Assembly: GCF_008831545.1 (NCBI RefSeq)
Contig: NZ_CP044524.1
Span: forward strand, 434,001 to 498,000
Origin: Halorussus halophilus
GTDB taxonomy: Archaea; Halobacteriota; Halobacteria; Halobacteriales; Haladaptataceae
Reading direction: 5' to 3'
Length of the DNA: 64,000 nt
Every line of letters starts with the position of its first letter. The stretch's first letter is position 1. Positions 34,181 to 43,398 of the stretch are shown here, piece by piece. The position numbers and the translations under genes are program-made. The notes under the pieces were generated by a model. The model searched no databases. It saw only the letters and a list, made by a program, of their open reading frames with translations, and had not been told where the DNA came from.

Positions 34181-35413
34181 TTACTGAGTATAGTCGAGCG
34201 CCACGACGCGCCCGTCGCCGTACATCACCAGTGCTTCGTCGTCGCCGTCACCGTCCAAGTCAGCCACCGCGGGGTACTTGAAAATCGGCACGTCGCGCTC
34301 GTAGGTCGCCAGTACGTCGCCCGACTCGGGTGCGACGACCGAGACCATACCGTCCTTGCTCGGTGCGAGGAGTTCCGGCGAGTCGTCGCCGTCTACGTCG
34401 GCGAGCGTCGGCGGCGGCATCATGGTTACGTCGGCGTTCGTCAGGGTCGTCGTCCACTCGATTGCCCCGCTCGCGGTGTCGATAGCTCGGAGTTTCCCGT
34501 CCTTTGCGACGGCGTACACTTCGGATGTTCCGTCACCGTCGCCGTCGCCGATGGCGTGAACTGCGGCCGCCTTGCCGAACTCGTGGTTCCACACCCGGGT
34601 ACCGTTGCCAGCGTAGGCCGCGACTCGTCCGTCAGTCGTCGCCGCGACGATTCGGTGCTGGCCGTCGGTCTCACTGGTCGCCAGCCACCCGACAGAGCCT
34701 GCTACCGTCCGCTGCCACGTCACGCTCCCATTCGGTTCCAGAACCGTCACGGTACCCTCGGTTCCGGGTGCAGAGCCGACGACCAACTCGTCGGTGCCGT
34801 CGCCGTCGAAGTCCGAAAGTTCGGGCGCCGCCCACGTCATCCCAAGTTGTTTCGACCACGCCGTCGTGCCGTTTTCGTGGACGACGAAGAGGGTGCCCTG
34901 CACGTCCGCGACGACGACTTCCTTGCCGCCGCCCGGCACGAAGTCGGCGACCACTGGTTCGGTGTAGCCGTAGGAACTCAAATTGTGTCGGAACTCGACG
35001 GTTCCGTCGGCGGCGCTCGCGGCGAAGACGACTCGTTCGGTCGTCGCGGCCAGCGCTTCTCGGCTTCCGTCGCCGTCGAAGTCCGCGACTGTCGGGTCCG
35101 CGACGGAGTGAATCGTGCAGTTCGTCGGCGGAACTTCGTACACCCACTCGGTCGAACCGTCGTCTCCGGAGAGTGCGTACAGCCCGCAGTTGTCCGCGCC
35201 GTCGGGGCCGCTCACCGGCGCGAAGACGAACTGCTGGCCGTCGATTTCCGCGACGGCAGGGGCGTGGTGGTTGCCGGTCATCTCTCGGGCCGTGTCGCTG
35301 ACCCACTGTTCGCGCAACTCGCCACCCGCCGTCGTGCCGACGAAACCGTAGGCGGCGACGCCACCGAGTGCAAGGAGGACGAAAGCGAGGACGGCGACGG
35401 TCCGGGTTCGCAT
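34181..35413 (-). CDS. exported FG-GAP / PQQ-type beta-propeller protein
   Basis: A 410-residue protein with an N-terminal hydrophobic signal or anchor (AVLAFVLLALGGVAAYGF). The rest is a beta-propeller with repeated calcium-binding loops: DFDGDG near 116 and 205, DGDGDGTSE near 291, DVDGDD near 342 and DLDGDGDDE near 392. Alternating PQQ-like units (GLYALSGDDGSTEWVY; LRAIDTASGAIEW) complete about seven blades. Such proteins are displayed outside the cell and bind polymers or proteins. No enzyme motif is visible. It is divergent from the proteasome-like gene. Confidence 0.8.
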   Translation of the reverse strand: MRTRTVAVLAFVLLALGGVAAYGFVGTTAGGELREQWVSDTAREMTGNHHAPAVAEIDGQQFVFAPVSGPDGADNCGLYALSGDDGSTEWVYEVPPTNCTIHSVADPTVADFDGDGSREALAATTERVVFAASAADGTVEFRHNLSSYGYTEPVVADFVPGGGKEVVVADVQGTLFVVHENGTTAWSKQLGMTWAAPELSDFDGDGTDELVVGSAPGTEGTVTVLEPNGSVTWQRTVAGSVGWLATSETDGQHRIVAATTDGRVAAYAGNGTRVWNHEFGKAAAVHAIGDGDGDGTSEVYAVAKDGKLRAIDTASGAIEWTTTLTNADVTMMPPPTLADVDGDDSPELLAPSKDGMVSVVAPESGDVLATYERDVPIFKYPAVADLDGDGDDEALVMYGDGRVVALDYTQ

Positions 35414-35521
35414 CGGTTGGAGTTAGGAGTGGGTGGGCAAAAGGGCGTTTATCGAAAGCGGAGTCGAAACCATTCTAAATCAGCAACAACGCACTTCCCG
35501 CAAGCCGTCGTCACCATCTGC

Positions 35522-36061
35522 ATGGCAACTATCGTGGGGATCGAAGCCAGCGGCGGCGCGATACTCGCAGGTGACCGAGTACTGGCCGAAGGTGGCACCG
35601 TCGAGAGCAAGCACAAACGTCACGTCTTCGACTTCGGCGACGTGGGCGCGGCGGCAGTCGGCGAGTCGGGCGACATCGACGAGTTCCGCCGCCGTCTCGA
35701 ATCCGAGAATCGTACCTACGAGACCGAACGCGGCGACCCGATGGACGTGATGCGGTTCGCAAACGTCGCCGCAGACATCGCAGGCGAAGAGGGCGTCGAG
35801 GCAATCGTGGTCGCTCGCGACAACAGAGACGTGCCCCGAGTCAGAGCTATCGACGCCGAGGGTGGCATCCTCACCGACGAGACGGTCGCGTTCGGCTCTG
35901 GAGCCCAGTTCGCGCTTGGGGTCCTCGACGGTGCGACCGTCGATATCGACCTTCCGGCCGTGGAGGAACTCGCACGCGACGCAATCGAAGCGGCGGCGGA
36001 CCGCGACACGGCGACCGGAGCGGACATCGACACGTACCGCCTGAGCGGCGACGGGGCCTGA
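35522..36061 (+). CDS. proteasome-like Ntn protein lacking the catalytic threonine
   Basis: A 179-residue protein with the 20S proteasome beta-subunit fold. IVGIEASGGAILAGDR at 4-19, GEGD-like VGESGDID near 48-55, FGSGAQFALGVLD near 125-137 and RDTATGADIDTYRL near 160-173 align with true beta subunits. When VGI is aligned to the proteasome TTTVGI start, the first residue after Met removal is Ala, not the catalytic Thr, and His replaces Lys33. Asp17 is retained. There is no propeptide. The protein is therefore likely an inactive paralogue or a hydrolase with different chemistry. The ATG at 35522 was chosen. Confidence 0.75.
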   Translation: MATIVGIEASGGAILAGDRVLAEGGTVESKHKRHVFDFGDVGAAAVGESGDIDEFRRRLESENRTYETERGDPMDVMRFANVAADIAGEEGVEAIVVARDNRDVPRVRAIDAEGGILTDETVAFGSGAQFALGVLDGATVDIDLPAVEELARDAIEAAADRDTATGADIDTYRLSGDGA

Positions 36062-36091
36062 TTTAAGTTGCGACGGTCCTACCCTGCGGGC

Positions 36092-36322
36092 ATGACGACC
36101 GTCGAAATCGAATACTGCGTCCCGTGTGGCATGCTCGACCGCGCTCAGAATCTGCAACGCGCGCTGCTGTCGGAGTACGGCGAGCGACTCGACTCCGTCG
36201 CGCTCGTAACTGGCGACAGCGGCGTCTTCGAGGTCCGAGCAGACGGCGAGGCGGTCTTCGACAAAGAGGAAGACGAGTACGACGAGGACGCGATTAGCGA
36301 GTCTATCGGCGATTACGTCTAA
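36092..36322 (+). CDS. SelW/Rdx-family thioredoxin-like protein
   Basis: A 76-residue protein. The redox motif CVPC (C9, C12) follows the first strand TVEIEY, as in SelT/SelW/SelH proteins with Cys in place of selenocysteine. The rest includes RAQNLQRALLSEYGERL and FEVRADGEAVFDKEED, matching the thioredoxin-like Rdx fold. It may reduce or sense thiols. It starts 30 bases after the proteasome-like gene on the same strand; the stop and start are close enough for one transcript. Confidence 0.85.
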   Translation: MTTVEIEYCVPCGMLDRAQNLQRALLSEYGERLDSVALVTGDSGVFEVRADGEAVFDKEEDEYDEDAISESIGDYV

Positions 36323-36641
36323 CGTCGCACTGCGTCTTGAGTCTCGACCCCAGTAGTTAGGCACCCGCACAACAGGTACCGACTCCGACAGCGTTCCATC
36401 ACCTCGCGGCCGACCAGTTACAGGACCGCGTTACGCGTGCCCTGACGCCCGCGACGTGCTTCGAGGCGTCGAAAACCGTCTTCGGGCTTTATACGGAGTG
36501 CGGTGGTCCGAACTGTCGGGGATACGGAATGGGTAGTGTCAAACGTGGGGAAGCGGTCGCGGTTTCAAGTACTGACAGAGAACTCGACAGGCACCGCCTG
36601 TGGCGGAGTGAGCGTCGGGGTAGTCGGCGGGGTGAACGCCG
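36323..36641. other. 319-base region containing the probable cetZ promoter and long leader
   Basis: A TTTATA box at 36488-36493 predicts a start near 36515-36520, leaving a leader of about 120 bases before the CetZ ATG. A perfect hairpin (ACAGGC-ACC-GCCTGT, 36587-36601) sits in that leader. The part before 36488 shows nothing recognisable. Confidence 0.45.
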
Positions 36642-37808
36642 ATGAAGTTGGCGATGGTCGGGTTCGGACAGGCTGGCGGCAAGATAGTAGACAAGTTCAT
36701 CGAGTACGACGAGCGGACGGGCAGTCAGACGGTCAGGTCGGCGGTGGCAGTCAACACCGCGAAGGCCGACCTGATGGGTCTCGAACGAATCCCAGAGGAG
36801 AATCAAGTCCTCATCGGCCAGTCCCGAGTGAAAGGCCACGGGGTCGGTGCCGACAACGAACTCGGCGCTGAAATCGCCGAGGAGGACATCGACGAGATTC
36901 AGGGTGCAGTAGACAACGTGCCGATACACGACGTGGACGCGTTTCTCGTCGTCGCTGGGATGGGCGGCGGGACTGGGTCGGGCGGCGCACCGGTCCTCAC
37001 CAAGTACCTCAAGCGCATCTACACCGAACCGGTGTACGGACTAGGCATCCTGCCAGGCCGCGAGGAGGGCGGTATCTACACGCTGAACGCGGCCCGCTCG
37101 TTCCAGACGTTCACCCGAGAAGTTGACAACTTGCTCGTCTTCGACAACGACGCGTGGCGACAGTCCGGCGAGTCGGTCGAAGTCGGCTACGACCGCATCA
37201 ACGAGGAAATCGTCAGACGCTTCGGCATCCTCTTCGGCGCAGGCGAAGTTGGCTACGGCGACGACGTAGGCGAGAGCGTCGTGGACTCCAGCGAAATCAT
37301 CAACACGCTTGGAACTGGTGGGGTCTCGACTATCGGCTACGCCGCAGAGGAAATCGACAATCCGAACAGCGGCCTCCTCTCGCGTTTCACCGGCACCGAC
37401 GAAGTAGACCCGACCCACGCGACGAACCGACTGACGAGTCTCGTCCGGAAGGCGGCGTTGGGCCGACTGACGCTCCCCGCAGAGATAGAGAGCGCCGAGC
37501 GGTCGCTGTTCGTCGCCAGCGGTCCCTCCAAGTACCTCAACCGAAAGGGCATCGAGCGCGGTCGAAAGTGGTTGGAGAACGAAACTGGCTCGATGGAAGT
37601 TCGCGGCGGCGACTACCCGGTCGGTGACGCCAACCACGTCGCTGGCGTGGTGCTCCTCTCCGGCGTCTCAGACGTACCGCGAATCGAGGAGTTGCAGAAC
37701 GTGGCCGTCGAGACTCAAGACAACATCGCCGACACCCGCGCGGAGAGCGAGCGCCAGACGGCCAACCTCGTCGAGGACGAGGACGGCGAACTGGACCCGC
37801 TGTTCTGA
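36642..37808 (+). CDS. cetZ: CetZ tubulin-superfamily cytoskeletal protein
   Basis: A 388-residue GTP-binding cytoskeletal protein. The tubulin signature GGGTGSGGAP is at 108-117. The N-terminal KLAMVGFGQAGGKIVDKF and the C-terminal DPLF end are typical of CetZ, whereas FtsZ differs in both. CetZ proteins control cell shape and motility in haloarchaea. The C-terminal 30 residues are acidic. TATA and leader features lie upstream (see the intergenic entry). It is followed convergently by the GT-C membrane protein, 14 bases away. Confidence 0.93.
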   Translation: MKLAMVGFGQAGGKIVDKFIEYDERTGSQTVRSAVAVNTAKADLMGLERIPEENQVLIGQSRVKGHGVGADNELGAEIAEEDIDEIQGAVDNVPIHDVDAFLVVAGMGGGTGSGGAPVLTKYLKRIYTEPVYGLGILPGREEGGIYTLNAARSFQTFTREVDNLLVFDNDAWRQSGESVEVGYDRINEEIVRRFGILFGAGEVGYGDDVGESVVDSSEIINTLGTGGVSTIGYAAEEIDNPNSGLLSRFTGTDEVDPTHATNRLTSLVRKAALGRLTLPAEIESAERSLFVASGPSKYLNRKGIERGRKWLENETGSMEVRGGDYPVGDANHVAGVVLLSGVSDVPRIEELQNVAVETQDNIADTRAESERQTANLVEDEDGELDPLF

Positions 37809-37822
37809 GCAGTCTCTTCTTC

Positions 37823-39604
37823 CTACGAGACGTTCATCTCGGGGCTCGCAGGTTCCGGCACCGGTTTGTCAGCGTTCGCGGCCCGGGGCGGTATCGTCTC
37901 GACTTCGGGTTCTTCCTCGTTGGGGTAACGGTCGAGTTCGGCCGTAAACTGCTCGTTGTCGGCCGACGAACTGCGTTTCTCACCGGACAGCGCCGACTGC
38001 GTGCCCCGTTCGCCCTGCTCGTCCATCATCTCGAAGATGAGGACGCCGTCGTTCTCGAAGACGAGTTGATACTTCGGCGAGAGGTGCATCGACATCGCCA
38101 ACTTGCTTGTTCGGCGGTGTTGCATCCCGCGGACGGTGAACTCGCCTTTCGGCAAGTAGATGTAGTCGGGGTGCTTGTTGCTCTGGGAGAGCGTGTTCGT
38201 CATGCAGTGTGCGCTGTTGCAGGCCGACACGTCCCGGAAGAGCTGTAAGTGGTGGTTGTACGGTTCTTGGCCCTTCCACTCGACGCCCCACGGCCCGACC
38301 AGCATCGTGCGATGGGTCTGCTGTGGGAACCACTCGGCGGCGTCACCTTGCACGACGAACGTCGCTTCGCTGTTGGTGTGCGTTTCGACCCACTGCATCG
38401 CTTCGTCGTCGTCCTCGTCCATGAACTGCGGGAGCGAGGGACTCCCAGCGTGGGCGTCTACGCCGCTGGTCGCGTACATCGCGCCGCCCGCGAGGCCGAC
38501 CATCGCGATGAGTACCATACACGCGGTGACGGCACTCCGACGAGTGACGGAGGCTCCGACCCTGTCGCGGAGTCGCGCCGCGACCACGTTGAGCAGGAAC
38601 ACTGCGCTGATAAGCGCCCCGACGAGCAGCGTGAATCGCGCCTTGCCCAACAAGATTGCTACGCCGAAGAACCACACCGGGAGGAAGAACCGCCGCTTGG
38701 CGAGCAGGTATAACGCGCCGACGACGGGCAGGAACTGCCAGAGAGATCCGATGAATGCGGCGTCCGGACTGACGTGACCGATTGCCGACACCGCGCCGAA
38801 GAAGCCTCCACCGATTCCGCCGTGCGTGCCTGCGGCCCCGAGGAACACGTCCGGGCCGTGCATCGAGATTATCTGTAGCCACCACGGCGAAGCCAACAGG
38901 ATACCGCCGAAGCCGACGACCATCCCGCGGGTGAGACCCCAGAGCGAGCGGTCTAGCTCCAAGTAGAGGAGGAAGTAGCTCGTGGCGAAGAACACCGTGT
39001 ACACCGGATGGGTCAAGATAGTCAGCGTGAACAACGCCAGCGACGGAACGACCCACCGGGCGTCTTTGTCCCTGTAGAGACGAAGACCGGCGTAGATTCC
39101 CGACAGAGAGAACAGGAACGCGGGGGCCCGGACGATGCCACCCGCGGAGATGTGCCACTGCAAGAGCGGCGGACTGACCGCGACGATGAGCGTCGCTAAC
39201 GACGCCTGCGGGCGCGACCGAAGGAAGTCTCGAGCGAACAGATACAGCGGTACGAGATACGCGATACTCACCAGTCCCGGCAGATAGCGTGCAATTGTGA
39301 TGCCTTCGATGCCAGTGAGGTCGCGTATCACCGCGACGGTGTAGAACATCAGCGGCGGGTAGGAAAACGGCACTCCCTCTGCCGTGTAGTGTGGAATCGT
39401 CTTCGGGAGGGCGTAGCCGTTCTCGACAATTCGCTCCGCGATGAGCAGGTAGAGACCCGCTCCGAACGAAGGATACTGATGCGACCGGAGATACACGTAC
39501 AGGATAGAGCAGGCTGCAAGGAGAGCGGGCGCGAACCAGAGGAGCTCTCGCTTGTACCCTCGCTCCTGTACCGTCGTCGTTTGTGATAGATTCTGTCCCG
39601 ACAT
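37823..39604 (-). CDS. GT-C membrane glycosyltransferase-like protein
   Basis: A 593-residue integral membrane protein with about ten helices in the first 400 residues and a soluble C-terminal domain of about 190 residues ending in an acidic Pro-rich tail. The first helix and loop (LLWFAPALLAACSILYVYL; YLLIAERIVENGYALPKTIPH) fit the PMT/ArnT-like group that transfers sugars from dolichyl-phosphate donors. The large soluble part may bind the acceptor. It lies outside the main glycan island but is likely part of protein glycosylation. A hairpin (GCAACT-TCG-AGTTGC) sits just upstream of the start. Confidence 0.8.
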   Translation of the reverse strand: MSGQNLSQTTTVQERGYKRELLWFAPALLAACSILYVYLRSHQYPSFGAGLYLLIAERIVENGYALPKTIPHYTAEGVPFSYPPLMFYTVAVIRDLTGIEGITIARYLPGLVSIAYLVPLYLFARDFLRSRPQASLATLIVAVSPPLLQWHISAGGIVRAPAFLFSLSGIYAGLRLYRDKDARWVVPSLALFTLTILTHPVYTVFFATSYFLLYLELDRSLWGLTRGMVVGFGGILLASPWWLQIISMHGPDVFLGAAGTHGGIGGGFFGAVSAIGHVSPDAAFIGSLWQFLPVVGALYLLAKRRFFLPVWFFGVAILLGKARFTLLVGALISAVFLLNVVAARLRDRVGASVTRRSAVTACMVLIAMVGLAGGAMYATSGVDAHAGSPSLPQFMDEDDDEAMQWVETHTNSEATFVVQGDAAEWFPQQTHRTMLVGPWGVEWKGQEPYNHHLQLFRDVSACNSAHCMTNTLSQSNKHPDYIYLPKGEFTVRGMQHRRTSKLAMSMHLSPKYQLVFENDGVLIFEMMDEQGERGTQSALSGEKRSSSADNEQFTAELDRYPNEEEPEVETIPPRAANADKPVPEPASPEMNVS

Positions 39605-39608
39605 AGTT

Positions 39609-39623
39609 GCAACTTCGAGTTGC
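39609..39623. promoter_or_regulatory. 15-base inverted repeat upstream of the GT-C gene
   Basis: GCAACT-TCG-AGTTGC is a perfect 6-base inverted repeat placed 5-19 bases before the ATG at 39604. It could be an operator or an mRNA hairpin. No clear TATA box is at leaderless distance, so a short leader is possible. Confidence 0.3.
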
Positions 39624-39769
39624 GCCGTGATGCTAGACGCGTGTTCTCGATGTACCGTTTACCAGACTGACTCTTTGTTATCCAGGGGCTATGCGAACAA
39701 AACGTGGTACCATGTTCCCGCAAATGATGGTTACGGCCGTAGGAATTGTTTCAATGTTGTGTTTCACTC

Positions 39770-39794
39770 GAAACGGTTTGAAACGCACGAAACG
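39770..39794. repeat. three phased GAAACG repeats
   Basis: GAAACG occurs at 39770, 39780 and 39789, about one helical turn apart. The first lies next to an inverted GTTTC at 39761-39765. It is intergenic between the MacB-type permease and the GT-C gene. It may be a protein-binding array. Confidence 0.3.
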
Positions 39795-39865
39795 GATGGC
39801 GCGAGAAAAATAAGGAAAGTAAAATCGGTGAAAGTTCGTTCGACGGTAGAGAGCGTCAGCAGCGG

Positions 39866-41125
39866 CTATTCGTATCTTAGGGCGTCGATAGGGTCCGTGT
39901 GGGCCGCGTCCCACGCTGGATAGACGCCTGCGAGGACGCCGACGACGACACCGACGACGACTGCGGCCCCGAACCACTGCGGTTGGAACGCGAGCGGCAG
40001 GCCGATGAGTTGGGCACCGACGAAGCCGCCAACCATCCCGATGACCGCCCCGAGAATCGACCCCAACACGCCGAGCATGACCGCTTCGAAGAGGAACAGT
40101 TGGAGGACGTCGCGGCTCTGTGCGCCGACGGCTTTCATGATGCCGATTTCGCGGGTGCGCTCGGTGACCGACACCAACATGATGTTGGCGATGCCGATAG
40201 ACCCGACGATGAGCGAAATGACCGCGATACCCGTGATGTACGCGGTGAACGTACTCGTGAGTTGTTTGACCTGCCCGATTATCTGGTCTTGGGTGGTCAC
40301 GCGGAACTCGTAGCCCTGACTCTTTATCTGGCGAGCATCAGAGCGTTCGCCGAGGTAGTTGTACACCCGGCCCTGAACGGCGTCCACTTGCCCCGGCGAC
40401 TCGGCGACGACGAGAATCCGTCCGAACACTGGCATGCGAGTGTTGAGGCTCGGACTGAACGTCGTCCGCAGGTAGTACGGATTGGTGGGTGCGTAGATGC
40501 GCGGTTGCGGTCCTTGGCTGAACCCGAGGACGCTCTCGGAGCCTTGCGATTCGACGATTCCGACTACCGTCGCGTTCGCGGTGCCCCCTGCCGCGCGAGT
40601 GAACGTGATGTTCTCGCCGACGCTAACGTTGCTCCCGCTGAACATCCGCGCAGCGGGGCGGTTCAACACGACTTCGCGTTGTCCACTCTGAAACGGCCCG
40701 CCCGAGAGGAACGTCAGATTCCGGACGCGGAAGTAGTCTGGCGACGTGACGGTTATCCACTGGCGCGCGACGGACGTGTTGTTGTGTGATACCGAAGTCG
40801 CAGCGATGCCGCTCTCGGGAACCGCTACTTCGACGCCGTCCAACTCTCGGATGTTGCTCACGTCGTACTCCGTGAACACCGTCTGGCCGCCACCGCCGAG
40901 CGCGGGCACGCGACTGTCGCCCGGAGCTTGCGCGGTGACGTACATCGTCGCGGCGTTGCCACCCGCGACTGTGCTGATGATGTCTTGCTGGAGGCTCGTC
41001 CCCAGCGTGACGAACGTGATGACCGCCGCGACGCCGATGATGACCCCGAGCGTCGTCAGCGTCGAGCGGAGTTTGTGTTCCCGAATGTTGCGCCAACTGA
41101 TTCGTGCAGTCTCTAAGACGTTCAT
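39866..41125 (-). CDS. MacB-type ABC transporter permease
   Basis: A 419-residue permease of the MacB/FtsX type. The first helix (ARISWRNIREHKLRSTLTTLGVIIGVAAVITFVTLG) is followed by a large periplasm-facing domain (about 45-285) and three C-terminal helices (from TAYITGIAVISLIVG), with the conserved TERTREIGIMKAVGAQSRDVLQLFLFEAV loop between them. These systems move lipoproteins, peptides or signals and need a separate ATPase. None is adjacent, so the ATPase is elsewhere. The ATG at 41125 was chosen over a much longer start; a GGGGGAG sequence precedes it. Confidence 0.88.
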   Translation of the reverse strand: MNVLETARISWRNIREHKLRSTLTTLGVIIGVAAVITFVTLGTSLQQDIISTVAGGNAATMYVTAQAPGDSRVPALGGGGQTVFTEYDVSNIRELDGVEVAVPESGIAATSVSHNNTSVARQWITVTSPDYFRVRNLTFLSGGPFQSGQREVVLNRPAARMFSGSNVSVGENITFTRAAGGTANATVVGIVESQGSESVLGFSQGPQPRIYAPTNPYYLRTTFSPSLNTRMPVFGRILVVAESPGQVDAVQGRVYNYLGERSDARQIKSQGYEFRVTTQDQIIGQVKQLTSTFTAYITGIAVISLIVGSIGIANIMLVSVTERTREIGIMKAVGAQSRDVLQLFLFEAVMLGVLGSILGAVIGMVGGFVGAQLIGLPLAFQPQWFGAAVVVGVVVGVLAGVYPAWDAAHTDPIDALRYE

Positions 41126-41335
41126 CGTGTCTCCCCCTACCGGAACCCCCGTCTGTGTCCCAATCCGTGACGTCCCGTACGCGTCGTTACAGGTCCCACC
41201 GGCAAAAGCCCTTGAGCCGAAACGTCGCGTTACGTGCCGGTAACGGTTGCACACGCCAGTTAAGCAGAGAGAAACCACGGGGAGAATTCGCTCCCGCCCG
41301 AAGGTACAACCCGCTGGCGGTCGGAGTGTCCCGCT

Positions 41336-42739
41336 ATGGAGCGCACGAATCCCTCAACGGGCGAGTCGCTCGAATCTATCGGATCCGACACCGAGCAAGA
41401 CGTAGCGGACGCGCTGGACCGCGCGACCGAGGTGTTCGAGGAGTGGAAAGAGGTCCGCATTCAGAAGCGCCAAACACTCCTCGCAGACGCGGGCGCGGTG
41501 CTTCGTGAGAACAAGCGAGAGTACGCCGAACTGATGACCGAGGAGATGGGTAAACCCGTCGAATCGGCCGTCTCCGAAGTCGAGAAGTGTGCGTGGGTCT
41601 GTGACTACTACGCCGAGAACGCGGCCGAACATCTACAGGACGAGCATCTCGGCGGGGAGGAGTACGCGAAGACGTACGTCTCCTACGAACCGATGGGGCC
41701 GATTCTGGCGGTCATGCCGTGGAACTTCCCGTTCTGGCAGGTGTTCCGATTCGCCGCACCGCATCTCACGGCTGGCAACGTCGGCCTGCTCAAGCACGCG
41801 TCGAACGTCCCCGGGTGCTCGCGGGCGATTCAGGAGGTGTTCGAGGAGGCGGGCTACCCGGAAGGCGTCTTCCAGTCGTTGCTCGTCGGCTCTGACGAGA
41901 TGGACGACGTACTCACCGACGACCGCATCGCGGCCGTCACCCTCACCGGGAGCGAGCGCGCGGGGCGTGCAGTCGCCGAGAGCGCGGGCCAGCAACTCAA
42001 GAAGACCGTTCTCGAACTGGGCGGGAGCGACCCCTTCGTCGTGCTGGACGACGCCGACGTAGAAGCGGCGGCGAAGACCGGTGTGCGCGCCAGAACAATC
42101 AACTCCGGGCAATCCTGCATCGCGGCAAAACGGTTCATCGTCCACACCGACGTGTACGACGAGTGGCTCGACAAGTTCACCGACGAGATGGAGTCGCTGA
42201 CCGTCGGCGACCCGATGGAAGAAGAGACGGACGTCGGCCCACAGGCCCGCGAAGACCTGATGGCCGACTTCCACGAGCAGGTCCAAGAGAGCGTCGAGGC
42301 GGGCGCGACCCTCGAAGTCGGCGGCGAACCGCTGGACAGAGACGGGTTCTACTATCCGCCGACGGTGTTGACCGACGTGCCACGAGACTCGCCTGCCGCC
42401 GCCGAAGAAGTGTTCGGCCCCGCCGCGGCCGTCTTCGAAGTCGAGGACGAACAGGAGGCCATCGAACTGGCGAACGACACGAACCTCGGACTCGGGGCGT
42501 CGGTCTGGTCGAAGGACCTAGAGCGCGGCGAGCGCGTCGCCCACGAAATCAAGGCTGGCTGTACGTTCGTCAACGAACTCGTCAAGTCCGACCCCAGACT
42601 CCCCTTCGGTGGCGTGAAAGACTCGGGATACGGCCGAGAACTGGCTAAGCACGGCATTCAGGAGTTCGTCAACAAGAAGACCGTCTGGGTGCAGGAAGCG
42701 AACGCTGGCGGGGAGGACGTGGACCTGAGCATCGAGTAG
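41336..42739 (+). CDS. NAD(P)-dependent aldehyde dehydrogenase (succinate-semialdehyde type)
   Basis: A 467-residue aldehyde dehydrogenase. The catalytic pair is E227 (VLELGGSDPF) and C261 (NSGQSCIAAKR); the coenzyme-binding PWNFPFWQ is at 128-135. The sequence fits the succinate-semialdehyde dehydrogenase group, which oxidises the aldehyde from gamma-aminobutyrate or related routes to succinate. The short N-terminal arm is usual for this subgroup. No aminotransferase is adjacent. It is a single gene. Confidence 0.9.
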   Translation: MERTNPSTGESLESIGSDTEQDVADALDRATEVFEEWKEVRIQKRQTLLADAGAVLRENKREYAELMTEEMGKPVESAVSEVEKCAWVCDYYAENAAEHLQDEHLGGEEYAKTYVSYEPMGPILAVMPWNFPFWQVFRFAAPHLTAGNVGLLKHASNVPGCSRAIQEVFEEAGYPEGVFQSLLVGSDEMDDVLTDDRIAAVTLTGSERAGRAVAESAGQQLKKTVLELGGSDPFVVLDDADVEAAAKTGVRARTINSGQSCIAAKRFIVHTDVYDEWLDKFTDEMESLTVGDPMEEETDVGPQAREDLMADFHEQVQESVEAGATLEVGGEPLDRDGFYYPPTVLTDVPRDSPAAAEEVFGPAAAVFEVEDEQEAIELANDTNLGLGASVWSKDLERGERVAHEIKAGCTFVNELVKSDPRLPFGGVKDSGYGRELAKHGIQEFVNKKTVWVQEANAGGEDVDLSIE

Positions 42740-42755
42740 GACGCTCCCTCTGCGT

Positions 42756-43244
42756 TCAGGCCGTCTGCTCGCTGTCCGGTTGCTTCGTCTCCTCGCAGTC
42801 TATGCGTTCGCGGAGCCACCCCTGTTGGGTGGCGATGCCGCCCTGTTCGGCGAGTGGGGCCTGCACCTCGACTCCGACCGACCGCAGATGGGTCCACAAC
42901 GGACTCAGCAGTTCGACGTAGCGCGAACTCGTGAGCGCGACGACTTCGTCGAACCGGGAGGTGAGACCGTCTTCGGAAACGAATCGCATCGCCGACGCAG
43001 TCAAGTCCGTAACCCACGCGCTCCGCTCGCGGGCATCGTAGTCGTCGAGCGACGCGTCGTACGGTGCAATTTCGTCCGTCGGTGAGAGGAGTCCGTGTTT
43101 CTCAGAGAGGACGACCCACTCGTCGCAAATGGTTTCGGCGTACTCGGCCTTGAGGCCGAAGTAACTGGAGATGTACTGCTCGCGCGCCGGTAATCGCTCG
43201 TCCTGCTGTCTCCCGTTGCCGTGAACGAGTGCGAGCGTCGTCAC
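42756..43244 (-). CDS. DUF6884-domain protein
   Basis: A 162-residue protein starting at a GTG (43244). Core segments PAREQYISSYFGLKAEYAE near 20-38, WVVLSEKHGLLSP near 43-55 and PYDASLDDY near 61-69 match the DUF6884 pattern. No membrane part or cofactor motif is evident. The family is of unknown function. It is convergent with the aldehyde dehydrogenase, 16 bases away. Confidence 0.7.
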   Translation of the reverse strand: MTTLALVHGNGRQQDERLPAREQYISSYFGLKAEYAETICDEWVVLSEKHGLLSPTDEIAPYDASLDDYDARERSAWVTDLTASAMRFVSEDGLTSRFDEVVALTSSRYVELLSPLWTHLRSVGVEVQAPLAEQGGIATQQGWLRERIDCEETKQPDSEQTA

Positions 43245-43398
43245 GAGTCGAGCGTGTCAGAGGGAGTACTTAGATGTTTAGGTGACGGGGGCACCCCTGA
43301 AAGCTGTCGAAATAATATCCGATAGGTTGTTTACTACGTGAAATTCGGAGGAATATTTATTAGGTAGATGCGCATCTGTAGAAGTACTCGTAAGTGAC

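Noticed and set aside
34556-35521. Long plus-strand extension of the proteasome-like gene
   Set aside because: It is the reverse of the FG-GAP gene, whose domain repeats are clear; the real start is at 35522.
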